64,000 bases of DNA from Armatimonadota bacterium. Its GTDB lineage: Bacteria; Armatimonadota; Fimbriimonadia; Fimbriimonadales; ATM1. The stretch lies in contig JAJPJR010000047.1 of the NCBI GenBank assembly GCA_021324165.1, positions 1 through 64,000 of the forward strand, read 5' to 3'. The notes beneath the pieces were generated by a model. That model was not told where the DNA came from. It saw nothing but the letters and a program-made list of their open reading frames with translations, and did no database searches. Numbering within the stretch: the first letter of the stretch is position 1; every line of letters starts with the position of its first letter. A program made the translations under genes and the position numbers. Below are positions 33,755 to 42,915 of the stretch, piece by piece.

Positions 33755-34552
33755 ATGTTTGCCGCTTTCGCACTGATTGGAACTTGCATCCCCGCTTCAA
33801 CAGCGCCTCTTCAACTCAAATTCACCGCCGGAGAACACCTTCGTTACGCCGCCACGATTTCGTTCGAAGATGTTCGAGGGCCAGGAAAACTCGCCATGAC
33901 CGGCCGACACATCATGGATATTCAAGTCACCTCCGTAAACGGCGGCCGATCCAAAATGAAAGTTTCCTATTCCGGAATCTCTACGAGCGCAAAAGTGTCG
34001 GGCGCCGCCATGCCCGCCGACCAAAAATCGAAACTTGAAAAAGATTCTGCCGAAGGTTTGAAACGCTCTTTGGGAGGTCCGGGAAGAACCCAAGACGTCG
34101 AACCGAACGGACGAACCACTTATCATCTCAAAAACGGAAACAAAACTGTGGACATCGAAGAAGGAGCGTTCTTGATGACCAGGCTGCCCGCCGGAGGCAT
34201 CAAGTTGAACCAAAAGTGGACGGTGAAGCTCGCGTTCCCCGAACCCAACGCCTCAAAACCGATCTCCACAACTTACAAATTCGTTGGAATCACCAAAGAA
34301 AAAGGCGAACAAGGCTGCAAATTCACGTTCAGCGCAAGCGACGGCAAAACGCAAACCGTTCAGCAAGGCACCGTAAAAGCCCGCCTGCAGCTCACAGGTT
34401 TTGTGGTGGTGGGCTCGACTTCCGGCAAAGTTCTCTATGGCGAATTCGTTCGCAAAATTGAAACCACGTTCACATCGAAGGCCACCGAAAAAACGCCCTC
34501 GCAAACCGTTTCTTCAACCACAACAGTCAAGCAGACCGTAAAAAAAATGTAG
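33755..34552 (+). CDS. Secreted protein, unknown
   Basis: A 265-residue protein with a signal peptide (MFAAFALIGTCIPASTAPLQ). The mature part is beta-rich: LKFTAGEHLRYAATISFED, then DIQVTSVNGGRSKMKVSYSG, KLNQKWTVKLAFPE, and the C-terminus GEFVRKIETTFTSKAT. It resembles DUF6263-like exported proteins, but I do not claim the family. The start at 33755 has AAGGAG about 12 nt upstream; a shorter spacing alternative does not exist. The leader runs from the shared -10 at 33710. Confidence 0.7.
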   Translation: MFAAFALIGTCIPASTAPLQLKFTAGEHLRYAATISFEDVRGPGKLAMTGRHIMDIQVTSVNGGRSKMKVSYSGISTSAKVSGAAMPADQKSKLEKDSAEGLKRSLGGPGRTQDVEPNGRTTYHLKNGNKTVDIEEGAFLMTRLPAGGIKLNQKWTVKLAFPEPNASKPISTTYKFVGITKEKGEQGCKFTFSASDGKTQTVQQGTVKARLQLTGFVVVGSTSGKVLYGEFVRKIETTFTSKATEKTPSQTVSSTTTVKQTVKKM

Positions 34553-34554
34553 CG

Positions 34555-35193
34555 TTATTTTGGTTCCACGCTTCCGCTGCCTGCGATCTGACGCTTGATC
34601 TGTTTCGGACTTCCAACATAGCGCACCGTTCCCGATCCCGCGATATCCGCCTCGATTCTTTCCGAAGCGTTCACAACTGCAGAACCCGATCCTGAGATTT
34701 TAATGCTTGCGTCCTTTACTGGAAAATCACCGAACGAAAACTCGCCGCTTCCTGCCAGGCGGATTTCCAAACGTGCGGCCGAGCCTTTGGCTTCGATGCG
34801 GCCCGATCCTGCAATCCTCGCCGAAAACGCATCCGCACTGATTCCTTCCGCTGTCACGTTCGCCGATCCGGCGATGGACACGCCGTCAACCTTGGGCGCC
34901 GTGATGTGAATCTTAATTCCCCATTTAGGCGAAAGGCTCCAACGCGAGCTGATCTTCAGCACGCCATCCGAAACTTCGGTTTCGATCAGATGCAGCAGGT
35001 TGTCATCGGCCTCGATTCTCACCGACTGGGCAGGGCCGGCTTGAATGTCCACATCGTATCTGCCTTCGAGCGCAACCTGGTGAAATGCATCCACTTGGCG
35101 CCCAACCTCCGCCTTTTTGCCTGAGCCTTCCACCTGCCGCAAACCGCATCCAACCGCCGCCATCGCCAAAGCCATCAAAACCACGCCTTTCAT
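34555..35193 (-). CDS. DUF2807 lipoprotein
   Basis: A 212-residue protein with an N-terminal lipobox region (MKGVVLMALAMAAVGC). The rest is a right-handed beta-helix of the putative auto-transporter adhesin DUF2807 type: FHQVALEGRYDVDIQAGPAQ, then repeated VDGVSIAGSANVTAE, FSARIAGSGRIEAKGSA, LEIRLAGSGEFSFGD and IKISGSGSAVVNAS, a clear coil repeat every 20 residues or so. Function in this family is not established; often adhesin- or scaffold-like. A Shine-Dalgarno GGAGG lies 7 nt before the ATG. Confidence 0.9.
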   Translation of the reverse strand: MKGVVLMALAMAAVGCGLRQVEGSGKKAEVGRQVDAFHQVALEGRYDVDIQAGPAQSVRIEADDNLLHLIETEVSDGVLKISSRWSLSPKWGIKIHITAPKVDGVSIAGSANVTAEGISADAFSARIAGSGRIEAKGSAARLEIRLAGSGEFSFGDFPVKDASIKISGSGSAVVNASERIEADIAGSGTVRYVGSPKQIKRQIAGSGSVEPK

Positions 35194-35323
35194 TCTCAGC
35201 CTCCTGGTATGGGAAGGTTTACCTTCTGACCGCCGAACAGGTTGCGGCGTACTCTTGTTCCTCCAAGAAAACTCCTGGTTCGAAACCTAAAGAATTCCAA
35301 GAGATTCGCCACAACTAATACCA

Positions 35324-35989
35324 GTGGGACTTAGGGGCAAAAGAATTCTGGTTACCGGGGCTTGCAGCCTCATCGGCGAGGCGATCGTCCGCCGGCTCGT
35401 GAGCGAAGGAGCCTCGGTGCTGGGACTTTCCGAATCGAAGCCTCACCTGAAACGGCTCGCCGCCGATCTCGGCAAAGGATTCGAACCGATCACGGCCGAT
35501 ATCCGAGGCCCGGACGTCATCCTGCGTCTTGCAAAACTTGGCAGGTTCGACGCCCTGGTCTGCCACGCCGATCTGGCTCCCGAAACTCCCAAGCAGGGCA
35601 CCCATCTTCCCGACCTGCTCCAGCAGCAGTTGTTCTGCGCCATTCACACCATCGAAGGCTGCGGCCCCTCGATGAGAAACGCCGGGCACGGACACGTTCT
35701 GATTATCGAGAACCTGTCTCACCTGCAAACCGCCGAGGCCATTCCGCCGGCATTTCACATCTGGAAAGGCGGCTACCACGCGCTGGTGAAACGGTGGACA
35801 TCGGAACTCGACGCCGACGGCGTGAAAGTTACGGTCATCGGTCTCGACGAAGTGGAGACCGTCTCGGGCAACGACCGCACCGCATCGCTGTCCCAATCGG
35901 TGGCGGAGGCAGTCTGCCAAACCTTGGATGCCCCCGCTCACGCGTGCGTGCACATGGAAAGCCAGCCGCGGGCGACAACACTCGCCTGA
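35324..35989 (+). CDS. SDR-like protein, probably non-catalytic
   Basis: A 221-residue short-chain dehydrogenase fold. The cofactor motif is degenerate: RILVTGACSLIGEAIVRRL has Leu where a Gly is usual (TGxxxGIG). The NNAG-type motif reads VCHADLAP. At the active site the YxxxK motif reads FHIWKGGYHALVK, with Phe in place of the catalytic Tyr. It may bind NAD(P) or another nucleotide without redox activity. The start is GTG 35324, with no clear Shine-Dalgarno. It ends next to the convergent ferritin gene. Confidence 0.75.
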   Translation: MGLRGKRILVTGACSLIGEAIVRRLVSEGASVLGLSESKPHLKRLAADLGKGFEPITADIRGPDVILRLAKLGRFDALVCHADLAPETPKQGTHLPDLLQQQLFCAIHTIEGCGPSMRNAGHGHVLIIENLSHLQTAEAIPPAFHIWKGGYHALVKRWTSELDADGVKVTVIGLDEVETVSGNDRTASLSQSVAEAVCQTLDAPAHACVHMESQPRATTLA

Positions 35990-36466
35990 TCAGCCTTCTT
36001 TCGGCAGAAGGGCTTGTGCATGGAACAGGTTGATTCCGCTTGAAACAAGCGCGATCAGATCCTGCAGTTTTCGCTCTTCTTCAACCTGTTCAGAAATAAA
36101 CCACTGGATAAACTGGAACGTGGTGAAATCGCCCTCGTTCATACACAGTTTGGCCATATCTTGAAACTGCTTGGTTACCAGTTTCTCCCACGATAGGCAG
36201 GTCTCCAAAACTTCGAGAGCCGAATCGTAGGTCACCGAGGCGGCTGAAATCTGGTCATAGCGCGCGGTGTGCCCGGCGTCGTGCAGAAAGTCAATGATTT
36301 TGCGGGCATGCCCCCGCTCTTCATCGGACTGCTCGAAGAACAGCTGTGCCCAGCCATCGAGCGACAGGTTTGCGAAATAGGTGGCGACGGCCATGTACTG
36401 ATGGCTCGCGCTCAGTTCATGGCCCACCTGTTCGCGGAGTTTTTCTACTAAAGTCGGATGCACCAT
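35990..36466 (-). CDS. Non-haem ferritin
   Basis: A 158-residue four-helix iron-storage protein. The ferroxidase ligands fit HELSASHQYMAVATYFANLS (first Glu), FEQSDEERGHARKIIDF (Glu and His), and FISEQVEEERKLQDL. Ferritin stores iron and limits oxidative damage. The ATG at 36466 is preferred; a TTG four codons upstream is in frame and overlaps a TAAATT box. Divergent from a small protein at 36544. Confidence 0.92.
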   Translation of the reverse strand: MVHPTLVEKLREQVGHELSASHQYMAVATYFANLSLDGWAQLFFEQSDEERGHARKIIDFLHDAGHTARYDQISAASVTYDSALEVLETCLSWEKLVTKQFQDMAKLCMNEGDFTTFQFIQWFISEQVEEERKLQDLIALVSSGINLFHAQALLPKEG

Positions 36467-36543
36467 TTTCACGGTCAATTTACCTGCCTCGCAGTAACTG
36501 TTGGTTGAAAAACTGCCTTCCAGGGAACTAATAGGGAAAGACC

Positions 36544-36768
36544 ATGCGCATTGACGGCTCGCTCAACGCGTATTCGCTGCTGTACGATTGGAACCGGTCG
36601 GACAGCCGGCTGAACGACGCCTTATATCGGTTGACCAACGGCTGCTTGGGCGACCTTCCCGAGGCGTGGGCCGACCTGATTCTGGCGCGAACGCAGCAGC
36701 AGGTGAGCATCTTCGCCTTCAAAACGCGCATGCAGATGCAGAAAGACCTGCTCGACATCCTGGTCTGA
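36544..36768 (+). CDS. Small helical protein, unknown
   Basis: A 74-residue protein starting MRIDGSLNAYSLLYDWNRSD. The C-terminal half, DLILARTQQQVSIFAFKTRM and QKDLLDILV, faintly resembles the YjfB-type putative motility family, but this is a weak guess. A promoter is visible: TTGAAA (36505-36510) and TAATAG or ACTAAT 16-18 bp downstream. A purine-rich AGGGAAAG lies 5 nt before the ATG. Compactness and signals argue for a real gene. Confidence 0.65.
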   Translation: MRIDGSLNAYSLLYDWNRSDSRLNDALYRLTNGCLGDLPEAWADLILARTQQQVSIFAFKTRMQMQKDLLDILV

Positions 36769-36847
36769 TCTGTTTCCATCCGGTGCTCCAATCGGGCATA
36801 ATTCCGCTGTCGGCGGCGGTTGCGGGCCGCCGAGAAGGAGATTGGGG

Positions 36848-37330
36848 TTGAAATTCAGGCTAATGATGTTGGCGGCGGTCGTGGTGAGCGGGGCGATTGT
36901 CGGGTGCGGCGGCGCGGTGAAGCCGGTTGTTCAGTCAACGAGCAAAGAGATCGGGCAGCCGATGGCCGATCCCACGCAAGACAAAATTGAAGCGAAGATG
37001 AAAAAGGCGGGCCAGTATGTGCTCGATTATGCCAAGGCGCACGGCAACACCCTGCCGAAAGTAGATTCGACCAAACAGCTTGTTGAGCTGCTGAAGACGC
37101 AGTTCCCTAACGACCCCGACCTTCAGCCATGCTTCGTGGCCAGGAACGGCAAAACTTGGGTGATTTATAACTTCGACATTCAAGGCAAATCGCTGGACAG
37201 TTTCTTGCAGAAGAGCCAAACGGTGTTGTTGTGGGATCCGCTGAACTTCCCGCCCCTGGGTTTGTGCCGCGTGTATCTGGATGGCAGCACGGGCTGGATC
37301 ATGCCTAAGCCGGTAGCCGCAGGCGGATAA
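36848..37330 (+). CDS. Lipoprotein, unknown
   Basis: A 160-residue protein. Starting from TTG 36848 it begins MKFRLMMLAAVVVSGAIVGC, a type II signal with lipobox (IVGC). This TTG lies 7 nt after AAGGAG (36835-36840), which places the start; an earlier TTG at 36842 is too close. The mature domain has TQDKIEAKMKKAGQYVLDYA and PCFVARNGKTWVIYNFDIQG and ends with a loop GSTGWIMPKP. The family is unknown. The Gfo/Idh gene follows after 17 bp, probably in one operon. Confidence 0.75.
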   Translation: MKFRLMMLAAVVVSGAIVGCGGAVKPVVQSTSKEIGQPMADPTQDKIEAKMKKAGQYVLDYAKAHGNTLPKVDSTKQLVELLKTQFPNDPDLQPCFVARNGKTWVIYNFDIQGKSLDSFLQKSQTVLLWDPLNFPPLGLCRVYLDGSTGWIMPKPVAAGG

Positions 37331-37347
37331 GGGTTGGATCGCACTCG

Positions 37348-38418
37348 TTGAAACGGCTCGGTATCGGAATCATCGGAAGCGGCGGCATCGCTCAGGCGTG
37401 CCACATGCCCGGATACGCCTCGATTCCGGACAAGTGCGAAATGCTGGCTGTTGCGGACATTGATCCTGGAACGGCCCAAAGAGCGGCAGAAAAGTTCGGC
37501 GTGAAGTCGGTGTTTTGCGACTATCGCGAGCTGCTTGCGATGCCGGAGATTGATGCGGTTTCGATCGCCACTCCAAACGCGTTTCACTTGCAGCCGGCTC
37601 TGGACGCATTCGCGGCGGGAAAGCATGTGCTGCTGGAAAAACCGATGGCGATGAACGCCGAAGAATGCAAGAAAATCGTGAGGGCGCAGAAGGCGTCGGG
37701 CAGACTTTTGCAGATCGGACTCAATTGGCGGTTTTCGGGAGCCGGCCGGTTCATGAAACAGTTCATCGAGAACGGCCGCATGGGAGAGATTTATTACGCC
37801 CGAGCGATGGCGCTGCGGCGACGCGGCGTCCCCGGATGGGGCGTGTTTATTGACAAGGAAAAACAGGGCGGCGGGCCGCTGATTGACATCGGTGTGCACA
37901 TCTTGGACTTTGTGCTGTTTTTGATGGGACATCCGAAGCCGGTCAGCGCTTCGGCGCAGGCGTATCAGAAAATGGGCGCGAACCCGAAGTATTGGAACGC
38001 ATGGGGAGATTACGATCGCAGCAAGTTCACGGTAGAGGATTTCGCCGTTGGACTGATCAAGTTCGAAAACGGCGCAACGGTTACATTGGAATCGAGTTTC
38101 ATGGCGAACCTGGAAAAAGAGATTTTCGGGTGCCATCTGTTTGGAACCGAATCGGGAGCGTCGCTCGATCTGTTTGCTCCCGATCCGATTACGATTTTCA
38201 CCGAAAACGACCGGCAGCTGTTCGACATGGTTCCCCGCAACATTCCGAAGGTTAAATCCATGCACGAAGACGAGGTGGTTGCGTTCGTCGAGACGATCTT
38301 GTCGGGCGGAGAGAGCCTTGTTCCCGGCGAACAAGGGCTGGTGCTGAATGCGGTATTCGATGCGATGTACAAAAGCGCGGAAACCGGCAGGGAACAGCCG
38401 ATTGACGTGACGTATTAG
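37348..38418 (+). CDS. Gfo/Idh/MocA oxidoreductase
   Basis: A 356-residue cytoplasmic enzyme with the NAD(P) motif GIGIIGSGGIAQACHM, GKHVLLEKPMAMNAEECKKI with the EKP signature, and a C-terminal beta-sheet domain (GGGPLIDIGVHILDFVLFLM). Members oxidise or reduce sugars, inositols or their 3-keto forms. The start TTG 37348 gives MKRLGIG; no Shine-Dalgarno is visible and the lipoprotein gene ends 17 bp earlier. The CNNM gene begins 8 bp after its stop. Substrate unknown. Confidence 0.9.
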   Translation: MKRLGIGIIGSGGIAQACHMPGYASIPDKCEMLAVADIDPGTAQRAAEKFGVKSVFCDYRELLAMPEIDAVSIATPNAFHLQPALDAFAAGKHVLLEKPMAMNAEECKKIVRAQKASGRLLQIGLNWRFSGAGRFMKQFIENGRMGEIYYARAMALRRRGVPGWGVFIDKEKQGGGPLIDIGVHILDFVLFLMGHPKPVSASAQAYQKMGANPKYWNAWGDYDRSKFTVEDFAVGLIKFENGATVTLESSFMANLEKEIFGCHLFGTESGASLDLFAPDPITIFTENDRQLFDMVPRNIPKVKSMHEDEVVAFVETILSGGESLVPGEQGLVLNAVFDAMYKSAETGREQPIDVTY

Positions 38419-38425
38419 CGAAACG

Positions 38426-39703
38426 ATGACGACTGCCGACATCTGGCGTTTGGTTGCCGTGGCCGCGCTCATTGCCATGACCGGGTTGTTCGTTGCAGCG
38501 GAATACGCCATGGTAGCGGCGCGGAAGAGCCGGATTGATGCGATGGCCAAAAAAGGCAGCCGGTTCGCATTGCGGGCTTCAAAAGCGATGGACCATCTGC
38601 CTCAATACATAGCGGGTCTGCAGGTTTGCATCACGATGACCGGGCTGGCGCTTGGTGCTGTCGGCGAATCGTTTTTGGCTGGGCTTGTGCAACGGTGGCT
38701 CGCGACGACGGTCAGCCACATTGTCGCGACGATCATCGCTCTGCTGTTCATCACGTTTTTTACCGTTACGATCGGCGAAGTGGTGCCGAAATATGTGGCT
38801 TTGCAAAACCCGAACCGATGGGCGGTTCGATTGGTGCTGCCGATTTATTACGTTTTGGCGATTGTGCGTCCGCTGACGGTTCTGCTTGAAGGAGCGGCAA
38901 GGCTGATTTTGAAGCCGCTGAAAATTGATTTCAGCAAACGCCACACCGTGATGCGCGAAGAGCTGCCGTTTTTGATTTCGGAGGGAGCCGACGCGGGCGA
39001 GCTGCAGGAAGAACATGCGCGCGTGATCACACGCGCCCTGCGATTGACCGATTTGCAGGCCGACGATGTGATGGTTCCCCGCGTGGACATCGGGTTCATC
39101 AATGTGGACTGCGATTCGGAACAACTGGCAAAGAAAGTTTCTGACCTTCGCCACACGCGGCTGGTTGTGGTCGAAGACGATGATTTAGATGAGATCGTGG
39201 GCATTTTGCATCTGCCCGACGCGATGAGGATGCTCTCGGACAACAACGTTACTGTGCGCGAACTGACCAGGCCGGCAGTGTTCGTGCCTCCGAACGTAAA
39301 ACTCGACCGCCTGATCGAGATTATGAGAACCAAGCGCACGCAGGTGCTGATCGTTCGCGATGAGCACGGCGGAACGGAAGGACTTTTGACTTTGGAAGAC
39401 ATCGTCGAGGAGATTTTTGGCGAACTGGATGATCAGATCGAATCGAGCGCGCCGCGGATTGAACGACGAAGCGATGGACGAATCGTGATGCGCGCCGATG
39501 TTCGCACCGACGAACTTTGCGAGTTTTTGGGGCTTGAAGAGAACCCGATGGAACGAGAGTCGGTAACAACCATCATCCACGAATCTCTGAATCGCACACC
39601 GCGGCTTGGCGACACGGTTCAAACACCTTTGGGCATGTTTCGCGTGGACAACATGACGCAGCGGCGCGTTACAAAGGTTTCGCTGATGCCCACGCAACAG
39701 TAG
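38426..39703 (+). CDS. CNNM/CorC-type protein with CBS pair
   Basis: A 425-residue membrane protein. A DUF21/CNNM transmembrane domain covers residues 1-180 (LIAMTGLFVAAEYAMVAARK, ALLFITFFTVTIGEVVPKYV). A CBS pair follows at about 200-330 (DVMVPRVDIGFINVDCD, LVVVEDDDLDEIVGI). A CorC_HlyC domain ends the protein (TEGLLTLEDIVEEIFGELDD). The family acts in magnesium or cobalt homeostasis or stress tolerance. Its start lies 8 bp after the Gfo/Idh stop, and lysA begins 24 bp after its own stop. Confidence 0.9.
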   Translation: MTTADIWRLVAVAALIAMTGLFVAAEYAMVAARKSRIDAMAKKGSRFALRASKAMDHLPQYIAGLQVCITMTGLALGAVGESFLAGLVQRWLATTVSHIVATIIALLFITFFTVTIGEVVPKYVALQNPNRWAVRLVLPIYYVLAIVRPLTVLLEGAARLILKPLKIDFSKRHTVMREELPFLISEGADAGELQEEHARVITRALRLTDLQADDVMVPRVDIGFINVDCDSEQLAKKVSDLRHTRLVVVEDDDLDEIVGILHLPDAMRMLSDNNVTVRELTRPAVFVPPNVKLDRLIEIMRTKRTQVLIVRDEHGGTEGLLTLEDIVEEIFGELDDQIESSAPRIERRSDGRIVMRADVRTDELCEFLGLEENPMERESVTTIIHESLNRTPRLGDTVQTPLGMFRVDNMTQRRVTKVSLMPTQQ

Positions 39704-39726
39704 ACAACGTGCAATACTTTACGGAG

Positions 39727-41058
39727 ATGAGACTTTTGGGTTCGCAAAGCGTAGAAAAGCGGCGGCTTTTGATCGGCGGTGTTTCGTGCGATGAACTTGC
39801 CGACCGGTTCGGAACTCCGCTTTATCTGTTCGACGCTTCGGATGCGCGGGAGAAGATCGAGCGGTTTGTGAGCGCGGCAGACGCCACGGGTGAGGCGGTT
39901 TCGATCGCCTTCGCTTCGAAAGCGAACGGCGCGCTGAGCGTTTTGAAACTGATGCTGGATGCAGGGCTGGATGTGGACGTTGCGAGCGAAGGCGAACTGG
40001 AAGGGGCAGTGCGAGCGGGTTTTCCGCCCGAACGCATTCAGATGCATGGCAGCAACAAAAGCGATGCCGAAATCGAAACCGCGGTGCGCATGGGGATCAA
40101 GACGATCGTTCTTGATAACGTGCGCGATATTCAGAAAACGTCGGAAGTTTGCGAATCGCTCGGCAGATCGCAAAACGTGATGATCCGGCTGGCGCCAGGG
40201 ATTCATCCGGAGACGCATGAAGCGATCAGCACCGGGCAGGACGACACGAAGTTCGGATTCAATATTTCGGATGGCGCGGCGCGGGATGCCGTCGAACGGA
40301 TTTCGCGGTGTGGGTTGTTGCACTTTGCGGGCATACACATGCACATCGGATCGCAGTTGATGGAAGGCAGCGGAATTGAAGCGGGCGCGCACAGAATGGC
40401 TCAGTTCGCAATCGAAATCCGGCCGATGGTCGGAACACTCGAAGAGATTAACTGCGGAGGGGGTTTGGGGATTCGGTACCTGCCGTCGGATGCGTTGGAG
40501 CCGATTCAAAGTTTTGTTTCTCGAATCGTTGGGGCGTGCACAAAACCGTTTCGCGATTTGGGGATGCCGCCTCCGCGCGTGGGGTTCGAGATGGGGCGTT
40601 ATTTCGTGGGCGAGGCGGGCAGCACCTTGTACCGAATCGGCCGGATCAAAACGGTGCCGATAGGAAACGGAAAAACGCGAACCTATGCGAGCGTGGACGG
40701 AGGTTTGGCCGATAATCCACGACCTCAGCTGTACGGCGCGGTTTATTACGCGCTGAACGCATCGCGTCCGGATGAGCCGCACGATGCGCCGTTTCGGATC
40801 GCCGGAAGGCATTGTGAAACCGACCGGTTGATTCCTGAAGTTCACCTTCCGGCGGCGACCCGAGAAGGCGACCTGCTGCTTGTGCAATGCACCGGCGCAT
40901 ACAACTTTTCGATGGCCAGCAACTACAACCGGTATCCGCGTCCGGCGATGGTGATCGTCGCTGACGGCGAGCCGTTTTTGGCGGTGGAGCGCGAAACTGT
41001 GGCCGATCTTTTTTCGCACGAACGAATCCGCTCGACGATCGGGACGATTCGGCAGTGA
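39727..41058 (+). CDS. lysA: Diaminopimelate decarboxylase
   Basis: A 443-residue fold-type III PLP enzyme. PLP lysine in AFASKANGALSVLKLM (about 65), HMHIGSQLMEGSGI, GGGLGIRYLPSD, FEMGRYFVGEAG and the C-terminal CTGAYNFSMASNYNRYP identify LysA, which makes lysine from meso-diaminopimelate. The ATG at 39727 lies 6 nt after TACTTT, so it was preferred to the GTG six codons upstream. The GTGA at 41055 starts the next gene, so an M50 protease is translationally coupled. Confidence 0.95.
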   Translation: MRLLGSQSVEKRRLLIGGVSCDELADRFGTPLYLFDASDAREKIERFVSAADATGEAVSIAFASKANGALSVLKLMLDAGLDVDVASEGELEGAVRAGFPPERIQMHGSNKSDAEIETAVRMGIKTIVLDNVRDIQKTSEVCESLGRSQNVMIRLAPGIHPETHEAISTGQDDTKFGFNISDGAARDAVERISRCGLLHFAGIHMHIGSQLMEGSGIEAGAHRMAQFAIEIRPMVGTLEEINCGGGLGIRYLPSDALEPIQSFVSRIVGACTKPFRDLGMPPPRVGFEMGRYFVGEAGSTLYRIGRIKTVPIGNGKTRTYASVDGGLADNPRPQLYGAVYYALNASRPDEPHDAPFRIAGRHCETDRLIPEVHLPAATREGDLLLVQCTGAYNFSMASNYNRYPRPAMVIVADGEPFLAVERETVADLFSHERIRSTIGTIRQ

Positions 41059-41726
41059 GGCTTTTAACGGTGGCGGATTCCCAGCCGCCCGAACTGATCG
41101 TGATGCAGCTGGTGATCATTTTCGGCTCGATTGCGCTGCATGAATTCGGGCATGCGAAATCGGCTGACGCTGCCGGCGATCCGACTCCGCGCGCACAAGG
41201 CCGGGTAACGCTGAACCCGTTCGCGCACCTCGATCCGATCGGCGCGATTATGGTCGTGGTAACCACGATGTCTGGTTTTGGAATCGGCTGGGGCAAGCCG
41301 GTGATGGTGAATCCGCGGCTGATGCGCAACCCGCGGTGGGATCAGTTCATGTCGGTGTTGTGGGGGCCGCTCACGAATCTTCTGCTTGCGATATTTTTTG
41401 CGATTCTGTTGCGGATGGCGGGCAGCGCGAACGACAGTTTTGCGGTCTTTTGTTATCTGGCAGTGTATATCAACGTTTCATTGGCAGTTTTCAACCTGAT
41501 ACCGATCGGGCCGCTTGATGGCCATTGGCTGTTAGCGGCGCTTCTTCCGCCGCCTTATGGCGCAAGGTTCGGTTTGTGGAGCCGACAGGCAGGAAGCCTG
41601 GTGCTGCTGGCGGTCATTTTGGTTGACGGATTGGTGTTCAGGCGGATGGGTCAGCCGGGAATCTTATCGCGCGTGATCGTTCCACCCGTTGAAGGTTTGG
41701 TGGGGATTTTGACGGGACTTCGTTAG
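41055..41726 (+). CDS. M50-family site-2-like metalloprotease
   Basis: A 223-residue membrane protein. It has the zinc motif HEFGH (IALHEFGHAKSADAAGDPTP) and the second ligand region NLIPIGPLDGHWLLAA. Membrane helices surround these motifs. Such proteases cut proteins within the membrane; this short form lacks a PDZ domain and resembles YwhC-like members. The GTG start overlaps the lysA stop by 4 bp (GTGA), so it is cotranslated. The next gene converges after 1 bp. Confidence 0.92.
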   Translation: MRLLTVADSQPPELIVMQLVIIFGSIALHEFGHAKSADAAGDPTPRAQGRVTLNPFAHLDPIGAIMVVVTTMSGFGIGWGKPVMVNPRLMRNPRWDQFMSVLWGPLTNLLLAIFFAILLRMAGSANDSFAVFCYLAVYINVSLAVFNLIPIGPLDGHWLLAALLPPPYGARFGLWSRQAGSLVLLAVILVDGLVFRRMGQPGILSRVIVPPVEGLVGILTGLR

Positions 41727-41727
41727 A

Positions 41728-42816
41728 CTATCTTCTGAGAAGGAAGAACAACAGAATGCCGATGCCGACGTACCTGATGGTGTCGGTGGATTTCGACGCT
41801 TTGGCTGGATAGGGCACTTCAATCGTGTCGCCGGATTTGAGATCGAAATCGGGCGACGATCCGGCTTTGACTCGTTTGAGATTGACCGTGAACGTTTTCG
41901 GTTTTTGATCAATCTCTTTTCGATTGACGCGCACTTTGTCAATGCGGGCGCCTTCGAGGGGCGAGGCGTCGTCAACGGCTTTGCTGAGCGTGAGGCCGGG
42001 CTCGAACGGAATGAGGCCGGGGCGCGCGACCGCGCCGGTAACGTACACTTTTTCGGTAATCGGCCTAAGGGAAACGACGATCGAGTCGCCTGCGGCGACG
42101 TCGAAATCGTCGGCATCGGAGGCGAGATCAACGGTTTTGGTGCCGCCGGAAGATCGGATTTCGATCCGATGCGGATCGGCATCTGAGCGCAGGCCTCCAG
42201 CCGCTTGCAGCGCGGCGCGGAGACGCATGCCTTGCTGAAACGGAACGATTCCAGGTTTGGCAACCGCGCCAAGAACGGTGACTTCTCCGCCGGCGACCAG
42301 AATCGGCACGAACACCTTGTCGCCGATTTTCATTGCGAAAGCCGCGCCATCGGGCTTGGTGGAATCAACCGTAAAGTTGTCGCCGGACGCACGGGTGATT
42401 TTGATCTGGTTTAGATTGGCAGACTCGGTTGGGTGCGCGAATTTCAACACGTCATCTAACTTCATGCCATCGCGGAATTCGATATCGCCCGAGAGTGCGA
42501 CGGCGCCGCTGACGCTGACCGTTTGGGGCTCCCGCTCTTTGAGCTTGACCGAGATGGTGGCCGACTTGAGAATCTGCTGCGTGGTGAGAGTTTTGGAGAT
42601 TTTTTCGGCAGCCTGGGCGGTGGTCAAACCGCCGACCTCCACCGCTCCGATGAACTGCATGCGGATGAGGCCCTGATCGGTGACGTTGTATTCGCCGCCC
42701 AAACTGGGTTCTTCGACGCAGCTGATGTCGAGCACGTCGCCGGGCTTGATGGCGGCTTGAGCGAACAGGTGCGCGGCGCTGAATAACAATGCGATGATCG
42801 AAACGGCTTTTTTCAT
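41728..42816 (-). CDS. SLBB-domain polysaccharide export-like protein
   Basis: A 362-residue protein with a signal peptide (MKKAVSIIALLFSAAHLFAQ). A poly-export domain (AIKPGDVLDISCVEE) is followed by three SLBB-like units beginning SVSGAVALSGDIEFRDGM, VLGAVAKPGIVPFQQGM and VTGAVARPGLIPFEPG. The C-terminus is a single membrane helix (YVGIGILLFFLL) rather than the Wza-type outer-membrane helix. It may guide exported polysaccharide. The start has CGGAG 7 nt upstream. No glycosyltransferase genes are adjacent. Confidence 0.85.
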   Translation of the reverse strand: MKKAVSIIALLFSAAHLFAQAAIKPGDVLDISCVEEPSLGGEYNVTDQGLIRMQFIGAVEVGGLTTAQAAEKISKTLTTQQILKSATISVKLKEREPQTVSVSGAVALSGDIEFRDGMKLDDVLKFAHPTESANLNQIKITRASGDNFTVDSTKPDGAAFAMKIGDKVFVPILVAGGEVTVLGAVAKPGIVPFQQGMRLRAALQAAGGLRSDADPHRIEIRSSGGTKTVDLASDADDFDVAAGDSIVVSLRPITEKVYVTGAVARPGLIPFEPGLTLSKAVDDASPLEGARIDKVRVNRKEIDQKPKTFTVNLKRVKAGSSPDFDLKSGDTIEVPYPAKASKSTDTIRYVGIGILLFFLLRR

Positions 42817-42915
42817 CGGTTCTCCGAACAAGGCGGCTTTGCCTTTCTAAATTCAAGACGTTCGATGCAGGTTTTTTGAACGCGCCAAAAATCATGCCGC
42901 TGGTAAACTATAGTA

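Noticed and set aside
35270-35290. GGTTCGAAACC resembling a tRNA T-loop
   Set aside because: No matching acceptor, D or anticodon stems could be folded around it, and the T-stem bases do not pair.
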